Assembly: GCA_004292985.1 (NCBI GenBank)
Contig: RDXT01000867.1
Span: 1 to 9,735 of the forward strand
DNA length: 9,735 bases
Reading direction: 5' to 3'
From: Bacteroidota bacterium
Lineage (GTDB): Bacteria > Bacteroidota > Bacteroidia > J057
How positions within the stretch are numbered: position 1 is the stretch's first letter; each line of letters opens with the position of its first letter. Positions 1 through 6,115 of this stretch are shown here, piece by piece. The position numbers and the translations under genes are program-made. The notes beneath the pieces were generated by a model. It was not told where the DNA came from and did no database searches. It saw nothing but the letters and a program-made list of their open reading frames with translations.

Positions 1-1137
1 TGCAATTAAAACGAAAGAAATATACAAAGGTGACATTTTTTTTCGCTGAAAAATCAACGGATATAAGCATACGAAGAGTAAAACAGTCAGTCCGGGCAGT
101 CCAAAGCCTGCCATATACTCCAAAAACTGGTTGTGGGGGCTTTTGGGAAGGGTTTCGATCCTGGCCCTTGGCGGCTGGGCGAGATATGCTGCCTGTAAGG
201 AAGGCTCGATATCTGCTAAGCCTGTGCCTGTAAGGGGCTGGGCCAGAAAGATGCGCCAGGTGGCTTCCCAGGCGATCAGCCGTGCCGAAAGCGAGTGCGC
301 GCTCAGGTCGGCTTCGGGGTTTTGGTACTGCTGCCAGTCGTAGCGGGTTACCTGCACCCGGAGGCGGAAGGAGGGCACAAACTGGTAGCTGAGCAGCGGT
401 AAAAGGATCAGGCCCGCCAGCATAAGCATCGCGAGGCGCTTTTTGCCACTCCGGACCATCCAGCCCAGCAAAAGCGCCAGCAGACCTGCATATAAGGACA
501 GCAGGCCTGTGCGGGTGGTGAGCAGGTGCATCAGCAGGGCATCGAGCAGCGCCAGGCTGAGCAGCAGGATTTTTTCGCTGCGGGGCAGGGCCTCCCCCTC
601 GGAGATGAGCATGCCTAAGGCCAGTATGACACTGGTAGCCAGCAGGATACCAAAATATATATGGCTGATGCTGCCTACAATGTCAATGTTGGAGTTGCGC
701 GAAACGGTGCGGATCAGGGCCTCGTAGTCCTGATAGGCCACCCCCAGCGAAGCCAGGGCCAGAACCGTGAGCGTGAGGATAAAGACATAAAACAGCAGGC
801 GGTATTGCAGGCGGGTAAATGGAGGCAAAATCGTCATCGAAACCCCCAGGATCAGCATGGGCAGTTTCTGCCGCAGGTCGGCCAGCCAACCGGCGCGGTC
901 CTCGGTATAAAGCCCTGCGGCCAGCGAGAGAACAAACAGCAGCGTGAGCACCCAGCCAAAGGAATTGCGAATCGTCAGGGGCCGGAAAGGCTTCAGCAGA
1001 TGGAGCACTGCCGCCCCGGCCACAAAGCCGACCGATATGCTCAGCAGCGCCCGCGACCAGCCAAAAGCCAGAAAGGCCATCAGCAGGCCCACAAAAGCCA
1101 GCAGGCGGGGCGTAAGCAGGGCGACAATACGGTTCAT
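1..1137 (-). CDS. O-antigen ligase / Wzy_C-family polytopic membrane protein (3' end outside window)
   Basis: The reading frame is open from the ATG at 1137 to the left edge: 379 codons with no stop, so the C-terminus is missing. The protein is very rich in Leu and aliphatic residues, with about ten likely membrane segments (for example residues 12-25, 31-48, 60-76, 92-105, 112-135, 158-178, 189-206, 210-227, 234-250 and 345-363). A long polar loop at about 256-340 carries the signature of the Wzy_C / WaaL family: SLSARLIAW (282-290), PLTGTG (301-306) and SPHNQFLEYMAGFGLPGL (333-350, with His335). Such proteins join or polymerise lipid-linked glycans at the periplasmic face of the inner membrane. 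The start is chosen because it overlaps the stop of the upstream lipoprotein gene as ATGA, which suggests coupled translation. Ligase and polymerase cannot be told apart from sequence alone, and the acceptor glycan is unknown. Confidence 0.85.
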   Translation of the reverse strand, partial: MNRIVALLTPRLLAFVGLLMAFLAFGWSRALLSISVGFVAGAAVLHLLKPFRPLTIRNSFGWVLTLLFVLSLAAGLYTEDRAGWLADLRQKLPMLILGVSMTILPPFTRLQYRLLFYVFILTLTVLALASLGVAYQDYEALIRTVSRNSNIDIVGSISHIYFGILLATSVILALGMLISEGEALPRSEKILLLSLALLDALLMHLLTTRTGLLSLYAGLLALLLGWMVRSGKKRLAMLMLAGLILLPLLSYQFVPSFRLRVQVTRYDWQQYQNPEADLSAHSLSARLIAWEATWRIFLAQPLTGTGLADIEPSLQAAYLAQPPRARIETLPKSPHNQFLEYMAGFGLPGLTVLLFVCLYPLIFQRKKMSPLYISFVLIA

Positions 1138-1796
1138 TTGCGCAGCACTACCTGCGAAGATAATAACTCTGAATTTTCAGCAAGCTGGCGAAAATTGCCC
1201 TCTACCAGCACCTCGCGGTCTTTTTTGCCACCAATCTGGGCATCAACCCCGGCATATACGGCTTCTACCGGCTGGGCAAAGTTCATTTTTACCCGATATT
1301 TCATCTGCTCCAGCATCGCAAGGGCGCTTTCACCTTCTTCATCCTCCGAAGACAGCTCTTCGGGCAGACCTCCCGACTCCGGCGCGTGCTTCCGGGTGAT
1401 AATGTTACCTTCACGGGTGAAAAATACATGCTCCGGGCCTGTATTGTCTTTGCGCAAAATCAGGTTCAGGGCTTTATTCAGCGCTTCAATGTTGCGGAAG
1501 CTGAAGTTAATCCCAAAGTGGTAGGCTTCCTTGTCTTTCACTGCCGATACCTTGCTGATGCCCTCGATGGCTTCGAGCTGCTCCTGGTACTGGGCAAAAT
1601 CAAAATCTTTAAAGGCATCTTCACCGCCTTCTTCACTGTTCATCGCAATCATCGGGCCTAAGTCCCCCAGATCCACAAGGTATTGCATGCTGCCGGATCC
1701 ATTGTTTTTAAAGGTATAACTCTCCTCGATGGTCAGGCAGGAGGTAGCCAGTAGGGGAAGAGAGAGGAGCAGGAGATAGCGGAATAGCTTTTTCAT
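1134..1796 (-). CDS. Lipoprotein of unknown function, coupled to the O-antigen ligase-like gene
   Basis: The product has 220 residues. The N-terminus is a typical lipoprotein signal: MKK, a Leu-rich core, then LLATSC with the lipidated Cys at residue 20. The frame stays open back to 1850, but starting at 1796 puts the signal peptide at the very N-terminus, so I use it; ATG at 1805 (adding MIL) is also possible. The mature part has an N-terminal NGSGSMQYLVDL stretch (32-43), a mixed alpha/beta middle and a very acidic loop (about 146-157, SSEDEEGE). Its C-terminal half (166-205) looks beta-rich. The outline (Gly-Ser-Gly strand near the lipid anchor, late V/F-rich strands) faintly recalls LppM-like lipoproteins, but I cannot confirm homology and do not assign a function. 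The stop codon overlaps the next gene's start, so a role in surface-glycan export or assembly is a reasonable inference. Confidence 0.82.
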   Translation of the reverse strand: MKKLFRYLLLLSLPLLATSCLTIEESYTFKNNGSGSMQYLVDLGDLGPMIAMNSEEGGEDAFKDFDFAQYQEQLEAIEGISKVSAVKDKEAYHFGINFSFRNIEALNKALNLILRKDNTGPEHVFFTREGNIITRKHAPESGGLPEELSSEDEEGESALAMLEQMKYRVKMNFAQPVEAVYAGVDAQIGGKKDREVLVEGNFRQLAENSELLSSQVVLRK

Positions 1797-1861
1797 AAGG
1801 ATCATGAGGGAGTGAAGTCGGGAATATCGTAAAGATTGAGAGATGGCCAATGGATATGTCG

Positions 1862-1895
1862 CAAAATGTAGAAAATTTCCTGCAAAACCCTCAAA
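1862..1895 (-). promoter_or_regulatory. Candidate Bacteroidota-type promoter for the lipoprotein/ligase pair
   Basis: Read on the minus strand, TTTG at 1895-1892 is followed after 21 bases by TACATTTTG at 1870-1862. This resembles the Bacteroidota housekeeping pattern of TTTG near -33 and TAnnTTTG near -7, with one extra base inside the -7 element. Transcription would begin at about 1855, leaving a leader of about 60 bases before the ATG at 1796. It lies in the divergent intergenic region, where a promoter is expected. This is a motif match only. Confidence 0.4.
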
Positions 1896-1942
1896 AGAGC
1901 CTGCATCTATTCAGAAAAGGCATTGTGTTTGAGCTTCGCGGG

Positions 1943-1961
1943 TGTTACATTCGTTGTAACA
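1943..1961. promoter_or_regulatory. Perfect 19-bp palindrome upstream of the FabH-like gene (operator candidate)
   Basis: TGTTACA (1943-1949) and TGTAACA (1955-1961) are perfect inverted 7-bp arms around the spacer TTCGT. The site ends 17 bases before the chosen ATG at 1979. The size and symmetry suit a dimeric helix-turn-helix repressor such as a TetR-type regulator. A weak -7-like element (TACATTCG, 1946-1953) with a TTG 20 bases upstream (1923-1925) would lie inside it, so binding could block transcription. It could instead be a hairpin in the mRNA leader. No regulator gene is in the window. Confidence 0.4.
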
Positions 1962-1978
1962 AATGCCTCCCTCGCCGT

Positions 1979-2968
1979 ATGCGAAATGCTGTGATCCGCT
2001 CTGCGGGCGCTTACCTGCCCAAACGTATTTTACCCAACAGCTACTTCGATGAGTTGCTGGCCACGGATGTGAGTACCTGGCTCGAAAACAATCTGAATAT
2101 TTATGAGCGCCGCTGGTGCGACGAAGACGAGTCCACGGTGGACCTCTGTGTGCATGCGGCCCGCCAGGCGCTCGACCGTGCAGGGCTGCGCGCGCGCGAC
2201 ATGGACCTGATTATCGTGGCCACTGATACACCCGAATACCTCACCCCTTCCACGGCTTCGGTAGTACAATACCGCCTCGAAGCAGGTCATGCGGGTACAT
2301 TTGACCTCAATGCGGCCTGTGCGGGTTTTGTTACCGGGATAGATGTCGGCTCCAAATACATCCGTACTGACGAGCGCTACAAACACGTGATGGTGATCGG
2401 TGCCTATGCGGTGAGCAAGTTTCTGGATATGGCTGATAAAAAGACAGTTACGCTGTTTGCCGACGGGGCGGGAGCGATCATTCTGGGGGCCGAAGAAACC
2501 GAAAACCGGGGCTATCTGGGCAGTGAACTCATTACGCTGGGGCAATATTATGACGGGATGGGCATCTATGGCGGCGGGGCGCGCAACCCCGTGAGCCAGG
2601 AAGTGTTAGATGTCAAAACGCATACGCTCAAGATCAATTACCGCTTTCCGCCGGAACTCAATCCCCAGATGTGGACCCGCATGGCCCGCAACCTCTTCGA
2701 GCGCCTGCATTTTACGGCGATGGATGTGGAGCATTATTTCCTGACCCAGATCAATATCAACAGCATCCGCAAAACCCTCGAAAACCTCGAAGTGCCCCAG
2801 GAGCGTGCCCATACGGCCATGCAATACTATGGCTACACGGGCTCGGCCTGTATCCCGATTGCATTTAATGAAGCCTGGGAAAAAGGAAAACTGAAAGAAA
2901 ATGATTTGCTGATGATGATCGGATCGGGTAGTGGCCTCACCTTCAGCTCCGTAGCCTTCCGTTACTAA
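1979..2968 (+). CDS. FabH-like 3-oxoacyl-ACP synthase III family protein with altered catalytic residues
   Basis: The product has 329 residues, the usual size for ketoacyl-ACP synthase III (thiolase fold). Family landmarks are present: DLIIVATDTPEY (76-87), TPSTASVVQYRLEA (89-102), the nucleophile Cys114 in DLNAACAGF (109-117), TLFADGAGAIIL (158-169) and the C-terminal GSGSGL (315-320). The other two catalytic positions are changed. Where FabH has HQAN this protein has TQIN (Thr256), and where FabH has GNTSAAS it has GYTGSAC (Tyr286 for Asn). It should still be able to load an acyl group on Cys114, but ordinary decarboxylative condensation with malonyl-ACP is doubtful. I recall similar TQ(L/I)N and GYTGSAC sequences in other Bacteroidota, so this may be a conserved subfamily and not a decayed copy. 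The frame is open upstream to 1850, but family length and the MRNAVIRSAGAYLP N-terminus favour 1979. The gene stands alone and is convergent with the sugar operon. Confidence 0.88.
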   Translation: MRNAVIRSAGAYLPKRILPNSYFDELLATDVSTWLENNLNIYERRWCDEDESTVDLCVHAARQALDRAGLRARDMDLIIVATDTPEYLTPSTASVVQYRLEAGHAGTFDLNAACAGFVTGIDVGSKYIRTDERYKHVMVIGAYAVSKFLDMADKKTVTLFADGAGAIILGAEETENRGYLGSELITLGQYYDGMGIYGGGARNPVSQEVLDVKTHTLKINYRFPPELNPQMWTRMARNLFERLHFTAMDVEHYFLTQININSIRKTLENLEVPQERAHTAMQYYGYTGSACIPIAFNEAWEKGKLKENDLLMMIGSGSGLTFSSVAFRY

Positions 2969-4134
2969 GCCCTGCGGATCATTTCCATCAGGGCGCGGCC
3001 ATTGTGGTAGGGGCATTTCCAGAAACCGGCCTTGTCTTCGCTGCGGGACGGAATCCCTTCAGCAGACACATTCCAGAACCATTCGCCTCCTACGGTATCC
3101 CGCTGATTATCAAGAATATAGTTCCATGTCCGGAGGGCCGCTTCCCGGTATCGTGTCTCTCCCGAAAGCTGCCAGGCATTCCAGAAACCGACCATCGCTT
3201 CGGCCTGTACCCACCAGATCCGGTCGCGGTCATAGCGCTGCTGGCTGGGGTAATATTCATTGATCACAGCGCCGTCGGCTTCGGTGGCTTCCTTCAGGGT
3301 TACTTCGGCGATCCGCAGGCAGATGGGTTTCAGCAGGGTTTTTACCGCCGCTTCATCTAAGACCTCAGCCGCTTCCCAGAGCAGCCAGCTTGCCTCTATG
3401 TCATGGCCATAGGAAACAATGTCCGATCTGAGACTCCATTCTTCATCAAAAAAGAGATGGATATGGGCGCTTTCCGGGTCAATAAATTTGTCCGTAAACA
3501 AAAAAATCAGGTTCCGGAGAGCATCTTTTACCGGAGCAGAGTTGTCGCAGCGGCAGAGGTTGGTATATGCCTCCAGGATGTGGAGGTGGGTATTCTGGGT
3601 TTTGGCTTCGTTGGCGTCCTTGTCGCTGAGGCGGATGTCGGCCATCGCTCCCCATTCGCGGGTAAAGGCTTCGAGGTAGCCATTACGCACTTTGTCGAGG
3701 GCGTGGGTTTCGAGCCGGGAGAAGATCTGCTGCGCCAGGTGCAGGCTTTCGGGGCTCCGGGTTAGCAGGTAATATTCGCTCAGCGCATAGATCGCAAATG
3801 CCTGCGCATAGCTCTGTTTTTTGGTCTGCGCGGGTGCTCCCAGGTGGTCAAGAGACCAGTAAACACCCTGATACTCAGGGTCATAGAAATAGCTGGCGAT
3901 GTAGTGAAAGGCGCGATCTGCGGCCTGCTGCCAGTCCGGATTGCCTGTGGAACGGGCGGCTGCGCTGAAGGTCCAGAGGATGCGCGTGTTTAAAATGATC
4001 CCTTTTTCCGCTTCGGGGTGAAGGGTACCTTCGCCGTCTATCCGGCCATAAAATCCCCCCGACCGGAGGTCCGTCATTTCGCGGACCCACCAGCCGAGGA
4101 TATCATTCAGCTCCTGCTCAAAGGTCGTCTTCAT
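2965..4134 (-). CDS. Cellobiose 2-epimerase (AGE superfamily)
   Basis: The product has 389 residues, the normal length for cellobiose 2-epimerase (EC 5.1.3.11), an (alpha/alpha)6-barrel enzyme. It epimerises the reducing-end glucose of beta-1,4 disaccharides and converts mannobiose to mannosyl-glucose. Family motifs run in order: GGFYGRID (26-33), KGIILNTRILWTFS (44-57), KTQNTHLHILEAYTNL (178-193), SYGHDIEASWLL (241-252), WWVQAEAMVGF (307-317) and FWKCPYHNGRALMEM (371-385). The His residues at 183/185, 244 and 377 match the conserved catalytic/binding histidines of the family. There is no signal peptide, so it is cytosolic. The ATG at 4134 shares one base with the stop of the GH130 gene (TGATG), so the two are probably co-translated. 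Upstream in-frame starts (to 4242) lie inside the GH130 gene and are rejected. The stop overlaps the stop of the FabH-like gene on the other strand. Confidence 0.93.
   Translation of the reverse strand: MKTTFEQELNDILGWWVREMTDLRSGGFYGRIDGEGTLHPEAEKGIILNTRILWTFSAAARSTGNPDWQQAADRAFHYIASYFYDPEYQGVYWSLDHLGAPAQTKKQSYAQAFAIYALSEYYLLTRSPESLHLAQQIFSRLETHALDKVRNGYLEAFTREWGAMADIRLSDKDANEAKTQNTHLHILEAYTNLCRCDNSAPVKDALRNLIFLFTDKFIDPESAHIHLFFDEEWSLRSDIVSYGHDIEASWLLWEAAEVLDEAAVKTLLKPICLRIAEVTLKEATEADGAVINEYYPSQQRYDRDRIWWVQAEAMVGFWNAWQLSGETRYREAALRTWNYILDNQRDTVGGEWFWNVSAEGIPSRSEDKAGFWKCPYHNGRALMEMIRRA
2969..2994. other. GC-rich stem-loop at the convergent gene junction
   Basis: GCCCTG (2969-2974) pairs with CAGGGC (2989-2994). 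Inside them GGA (2976-2978) pairs with TCC (2984-2986), giving an interrupted nine-pair stem directly after the TAA of the plus-strand gene. It lies within the last codons of the convergent epimerase gene. No T-run follows on either strand, so it is not a standard intrinsic terminator. It could slow polymerase or protect a 3' end, or it could be a by-product of coding sequence. Confidence 0.3.
3861..3879. repeat. 19-bp exact repeat, copy 1 (inside the epimerase gene)
   Basis: AAACACCCTGATACTCAGG occurs here and at 8736-8754 in the same orientation. On the coding strand both copies encode PEYQGV with identical codons. This copy, extended by two bases, forms a perfect palindrome: ACCCTGA (3865-3871), TAC, TCAGGGT (3875-3881). 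Both copies lie within coding sequence, so coincidence under coding constraint is possible. Confidence 0.5.
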
Positions 4135-5333
4135 CACAAAATGCCGGAGGCTTTGAGGAATGCGAGGTTTTTGTCTATCAGTTCGATACGGGTCTGCACG
4201 CTGGCTGCGGAGCGCATGCCGTCTGCCGGGGTGTTCAGGCAATAATCTACCAGTTGATCTACGCTGCTGGTGGCCACGTGCATGCGGGTGTCGGAGGAAG
4301 CGTAGTAGATAAACACCTGGTTCTGCTCATTCACAATCCAGCCATTGGTAAACACCACATTGCTCACGTCGCCTACGCGCTCTTCGTCTTCGGGAGCGAG
4401 GAAATGTCCTGCCGGAGCATGGGTAACAAGCCAGGGCTGCGCAAGGTCAGTCATGAACATATAGAGCACATAGCGCAGCCCGGCAGCGGTATTGCGGACA
4501 CCGTGTGCGAGGTGCAGCCAGCCTTTTTCCGTTTTGATCGGTGCGGGACCCTGACCGTTTTTCACCTCCTTAATGGTGTGATAATAGCGCTGGTCAATGA
4601 TGATTTCTTTGTCAATGACTGCCGGATTCATGCTTTCGGACAGGCCCCAGCCGATGCCGCCGCCACCGCCTACATCAATAAATCCATCCTGCGGGCGGGT
4701 GTAAAAGGCATATTTACCTTCTACAAACTCCGGATGCAGCACTACATTCCGCTGCTGGCTGGAGGGGCTTTTGAGATCGGGCAGGCGCTCCCAACTGCGC
4801 AGGTCGCGGGTACGCACGAGGCCACCCTGGGCCGTAGCGCGCGAGGTATCTCCGGCAGGTGCTGCGGGGTCTTTGCGCTCGGTGCAAAACTGACCATAGA
4901 TCCAGCCATCTTCATGCTGCACCAGGCGCATATCATATACGTTCGTATCCGGGTCTTCGGTTTCGGGCAGCACCACCGGGTGGTCCCAGAAGCGGAAATT
5001 GTCCACGCCGTTGGGGCTTTCGGCGACAGCAAAAAAGGACTTGCGGTCCACCCCTTCGACCCGCACCACGAGGATGTATTTCCCATCGAGGTAAATCGCG
5101 CCGGAGTTGAAGGTGGCATTAATCCCCTGGCGCTCCATCAGGAAGGGGTTGCTGGCCGGGTCGAGGTCGTAGCGCCAGATCACAGGCGCATGCGCTGCGG
5201 TGAGAATCGGGTATTGATGGCGGGTAAAGATGCCATTTCCCCCGTCTTTGGGCGGATTGTTGCGGGAAAGGAGTTGAACGTGGTCTGCGAGCAGGGAATG
5301 GACTTTTCTCAAAAATGCTGAAGAGGCAGTCAT
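4134..5333 (-). CDS. mgp: GH130 4-O-beta-D-mannosyl-D-glucose phosphorylase
   Basis: The product has 399 residues and is recognisable along its whole length as a GH130 subfamily 1 phosphorylase (EC 2.4.1.281). It splits Man-beta-1,4-Glc with inorganic phosphate into alpha-mannose 1-phosphate and glucose. The five-bladed beta-propeller motifs are intact: NPFLMERQGINATFNSGAI (62-80), VVRVEGVDRKSFFAVAESPN (89-108), DTNVYDMRLV (129-138), SSQQRNVVLHPEF (190-202), FYTRPQDGFIDVGGGGGIGW (210-229), GWLHLAHGVRNTAAGLRYVL (271-290) and a late VGDVSNVVFTNGW. Asp134 in NVYDMRL corresponds to the catalytic Asp of characterised family members. It has no signal peptide, so it is cytosolic. The neighbour is the 2-epimerase that supplies its substrate from mannobiose, which supports the substrate call. 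It is preceded by 89 bases after the HAD gene and has no visible Shine-Dalgarno sequence. Mannosyl-N-acetylglucosamine-type substrates of other GH130 subfamilies are less likely. Confidence 0.94.
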   Translation of the reverse strand: MTASSAFLRKVHSLLADHVQLLSRNNPPKDGGNGIFTRHQYPILTAAHAPVIWRYDLDPASNPFLMERQGINATFNSGAIYLDGKYILVVRVEGVDRKSFFAVAESPNGVDNFRFWDHPVVLPETEDPDTNVYDMRLVQHEDGWIYGQFCTERKDPAAPAGDTSRATAQGGLVRTRDLRSWERLPDLKSPSSQQRNVVLHPEFVEGKYAFYTRPQDGFIDVGGGGGIGWGLSESMNPAVIDKEIIIDQRYYHTIKEVKNGQGPAPIKTEKGWLHLAHGVRNTAAGLRYVLYMFMTDLAQPWLVTHAPAGHFLAPEDEERVGDVSNVVFTNGWIVNEQNQVFIYYASSDTRMHVATSSVDQLVDYCLNTPADGMRSAASVQTRIELIDKNLAFLKASGIL

Positions 5334-5422
5334 GGGAATTGTGTACAGATAAATGTGAACGATAAAGGGATGCAGGATATACGCTAATAATCAGGCCAAT
5401 ATTGAGGCGAAGCGCGGATTTT
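5334..5422. other. 89-bp intergenic gap between the HAD and GH130 genes
   Basis: This is the only gap longer than 25 bases in the six-gene block. It is AT-richer than its surroundings, as a promoter or leader would be. I find no clear TTTG/TAnnTTTG pair on the minus strand and no hairpin followed by a T-run. It could mark a separate unit for the phosphorylase and epimerase genes, but the sequence does not settle this. Confidence 0.35.
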
Positions 5423-6091
5423 TCATGCATTTGCGGGGAGAAAACGCAGCAGCTCAAGGGGATTCAGCCCGGTAAAATCGCTGACAAAGGCTTTGATATG
5501 GGTAAAATGGGCAAACTCTTCCTGATCGTGGGTGGTGGTCAGAATAATGGCTGGGCAGCCTGCACGGAGGGCGGTTTCGGCACCGGTGGGCGAGTCTTCA
5601 AACACCAGACATTGATGGATGGGAACACCGATTCCTTCGGCAACCATCTGAAAGACAGCAGGATCGGGTTTGCCACGCTGCACCTGTCCTGCATCTACCA
5701 CCTTTTTAAAATAGGAACGAATGGGCAGGTTGTCGAGCACAAAATTGACGTTTTCGGGAGGCGCTGCGGTGCCGATCCCCATCGGAATGCCCGCTGCATG
5801 GGCCACTTCCAGAAACGCAGACAGGCCTTCGATCAGCTTTAATTCATGGAGAAACACCTCTCTGTAACGCTCCTCCTTTTCACGGGAATACTGCCTGCGC
5901 TGCTCCGGGGTAAAGCGGTCTCCGAACAGCCGCTCGAAAATCTCTTCATTTTTCCCGTGGCAGGTAGCTTTCACCTCTTCGATGCTCATGTCTATGCCAA
6001 TCGAAGCCAACTGAAGCTGCCAGGCGCGGTTGTGAACATTCATATTGTCCACCATGGTGCCGTCCATATCGAAAATAAACCCGTATTGCAT
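5423..6091 (-). CDS. HAD-superfamily hydrolase, beta-phosphoglucomutase-like
   Basis: The product has 222 residues with all four HAD motifs: FDMDGTMVD (7-15; nucleophile Asp8, acid/base Asp10), Thr108 in GIGTAAP, Lys141 in RGKPDP, and FEDSPTGAETA (164-174; acidic pair Glu165/Asp166). The helical insert between motifs I and II (about 17-85) is a class C1 cap, as in beta-phosphoglucomutase and sugar-phosphate phosphatases. These enzymes use a phospho-aspartate intermediate, and Mg2+ is expected. It is cytosolic. It starts 24 bases after the stop of the isomerase-like gene. In this setting it may dephosphorylate or isomerise a sugar phosphate. The phosphorylase product is alpha-mannose 1-phosphate, whereas classical beta-phosphoglucomutase acts on beta-glucose 1-phosphate, so the substrate remains open. 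Confidence 0.88.
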   Translation of the reverse strand: MQYGFIFDMDGTMVDNMNVHNRAWQLQLASIGIDMSIEEVKATCHGKNEEIFERLFGDRFTPEQRRQYSREKEERYREVFLHELKLIEGLSAFLEVAHAAGIPMGIGTAAPPENVNFVLDNLPIRSYFKKVVDAGQVQRGKPDPAVFQMVAEGIGVPIHQCLVFEDSPTGAETALRAGCPAIILTTTHDQEEFAHFTHIKAFVSDFTGLNPLELLRFLPANA

Positions 6092-6115
6092 GAAAATAGG
6101 TTGATAATGAGGGTG

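Noticed and set aside
661..1524. A 287-codon open frame on the plus strand
   Set aside because: It runs across the ligase-like and lipoprotein genes in antisense; the product is low-complexity (Gln/Arg-rich) and unlike a folded protein.
1850..1978. In-frame N-terminal extension of the FabH-like protein (43 residues)
   Set aside because: The family starts at the MRNAVIRSAG segment; the extension covers the divergent promoter region and the palindrome and has no FabH-like content.
2030..2545. A 171-codon minus-strand frame opposite the FabH-like gene
   Set aside because: It is antisense to a clear family member and has no recognisable domain.
4135..4242. Upstream in-frame start for the epimerase
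   Set aside because: It would overlap the GH130 gene by over 100 bases; the ATG at 4134 gives the family length and a one-base overlap typical of coupling.
4254..5321. A 355-codon open frame on the plus strand antisense to the GH130 gene
   Set aside because: It lies wholly opposite a certain GH130 gene, its translation resembles no family I know, and long antisense frames are common opposite GC-biased coding sequence.
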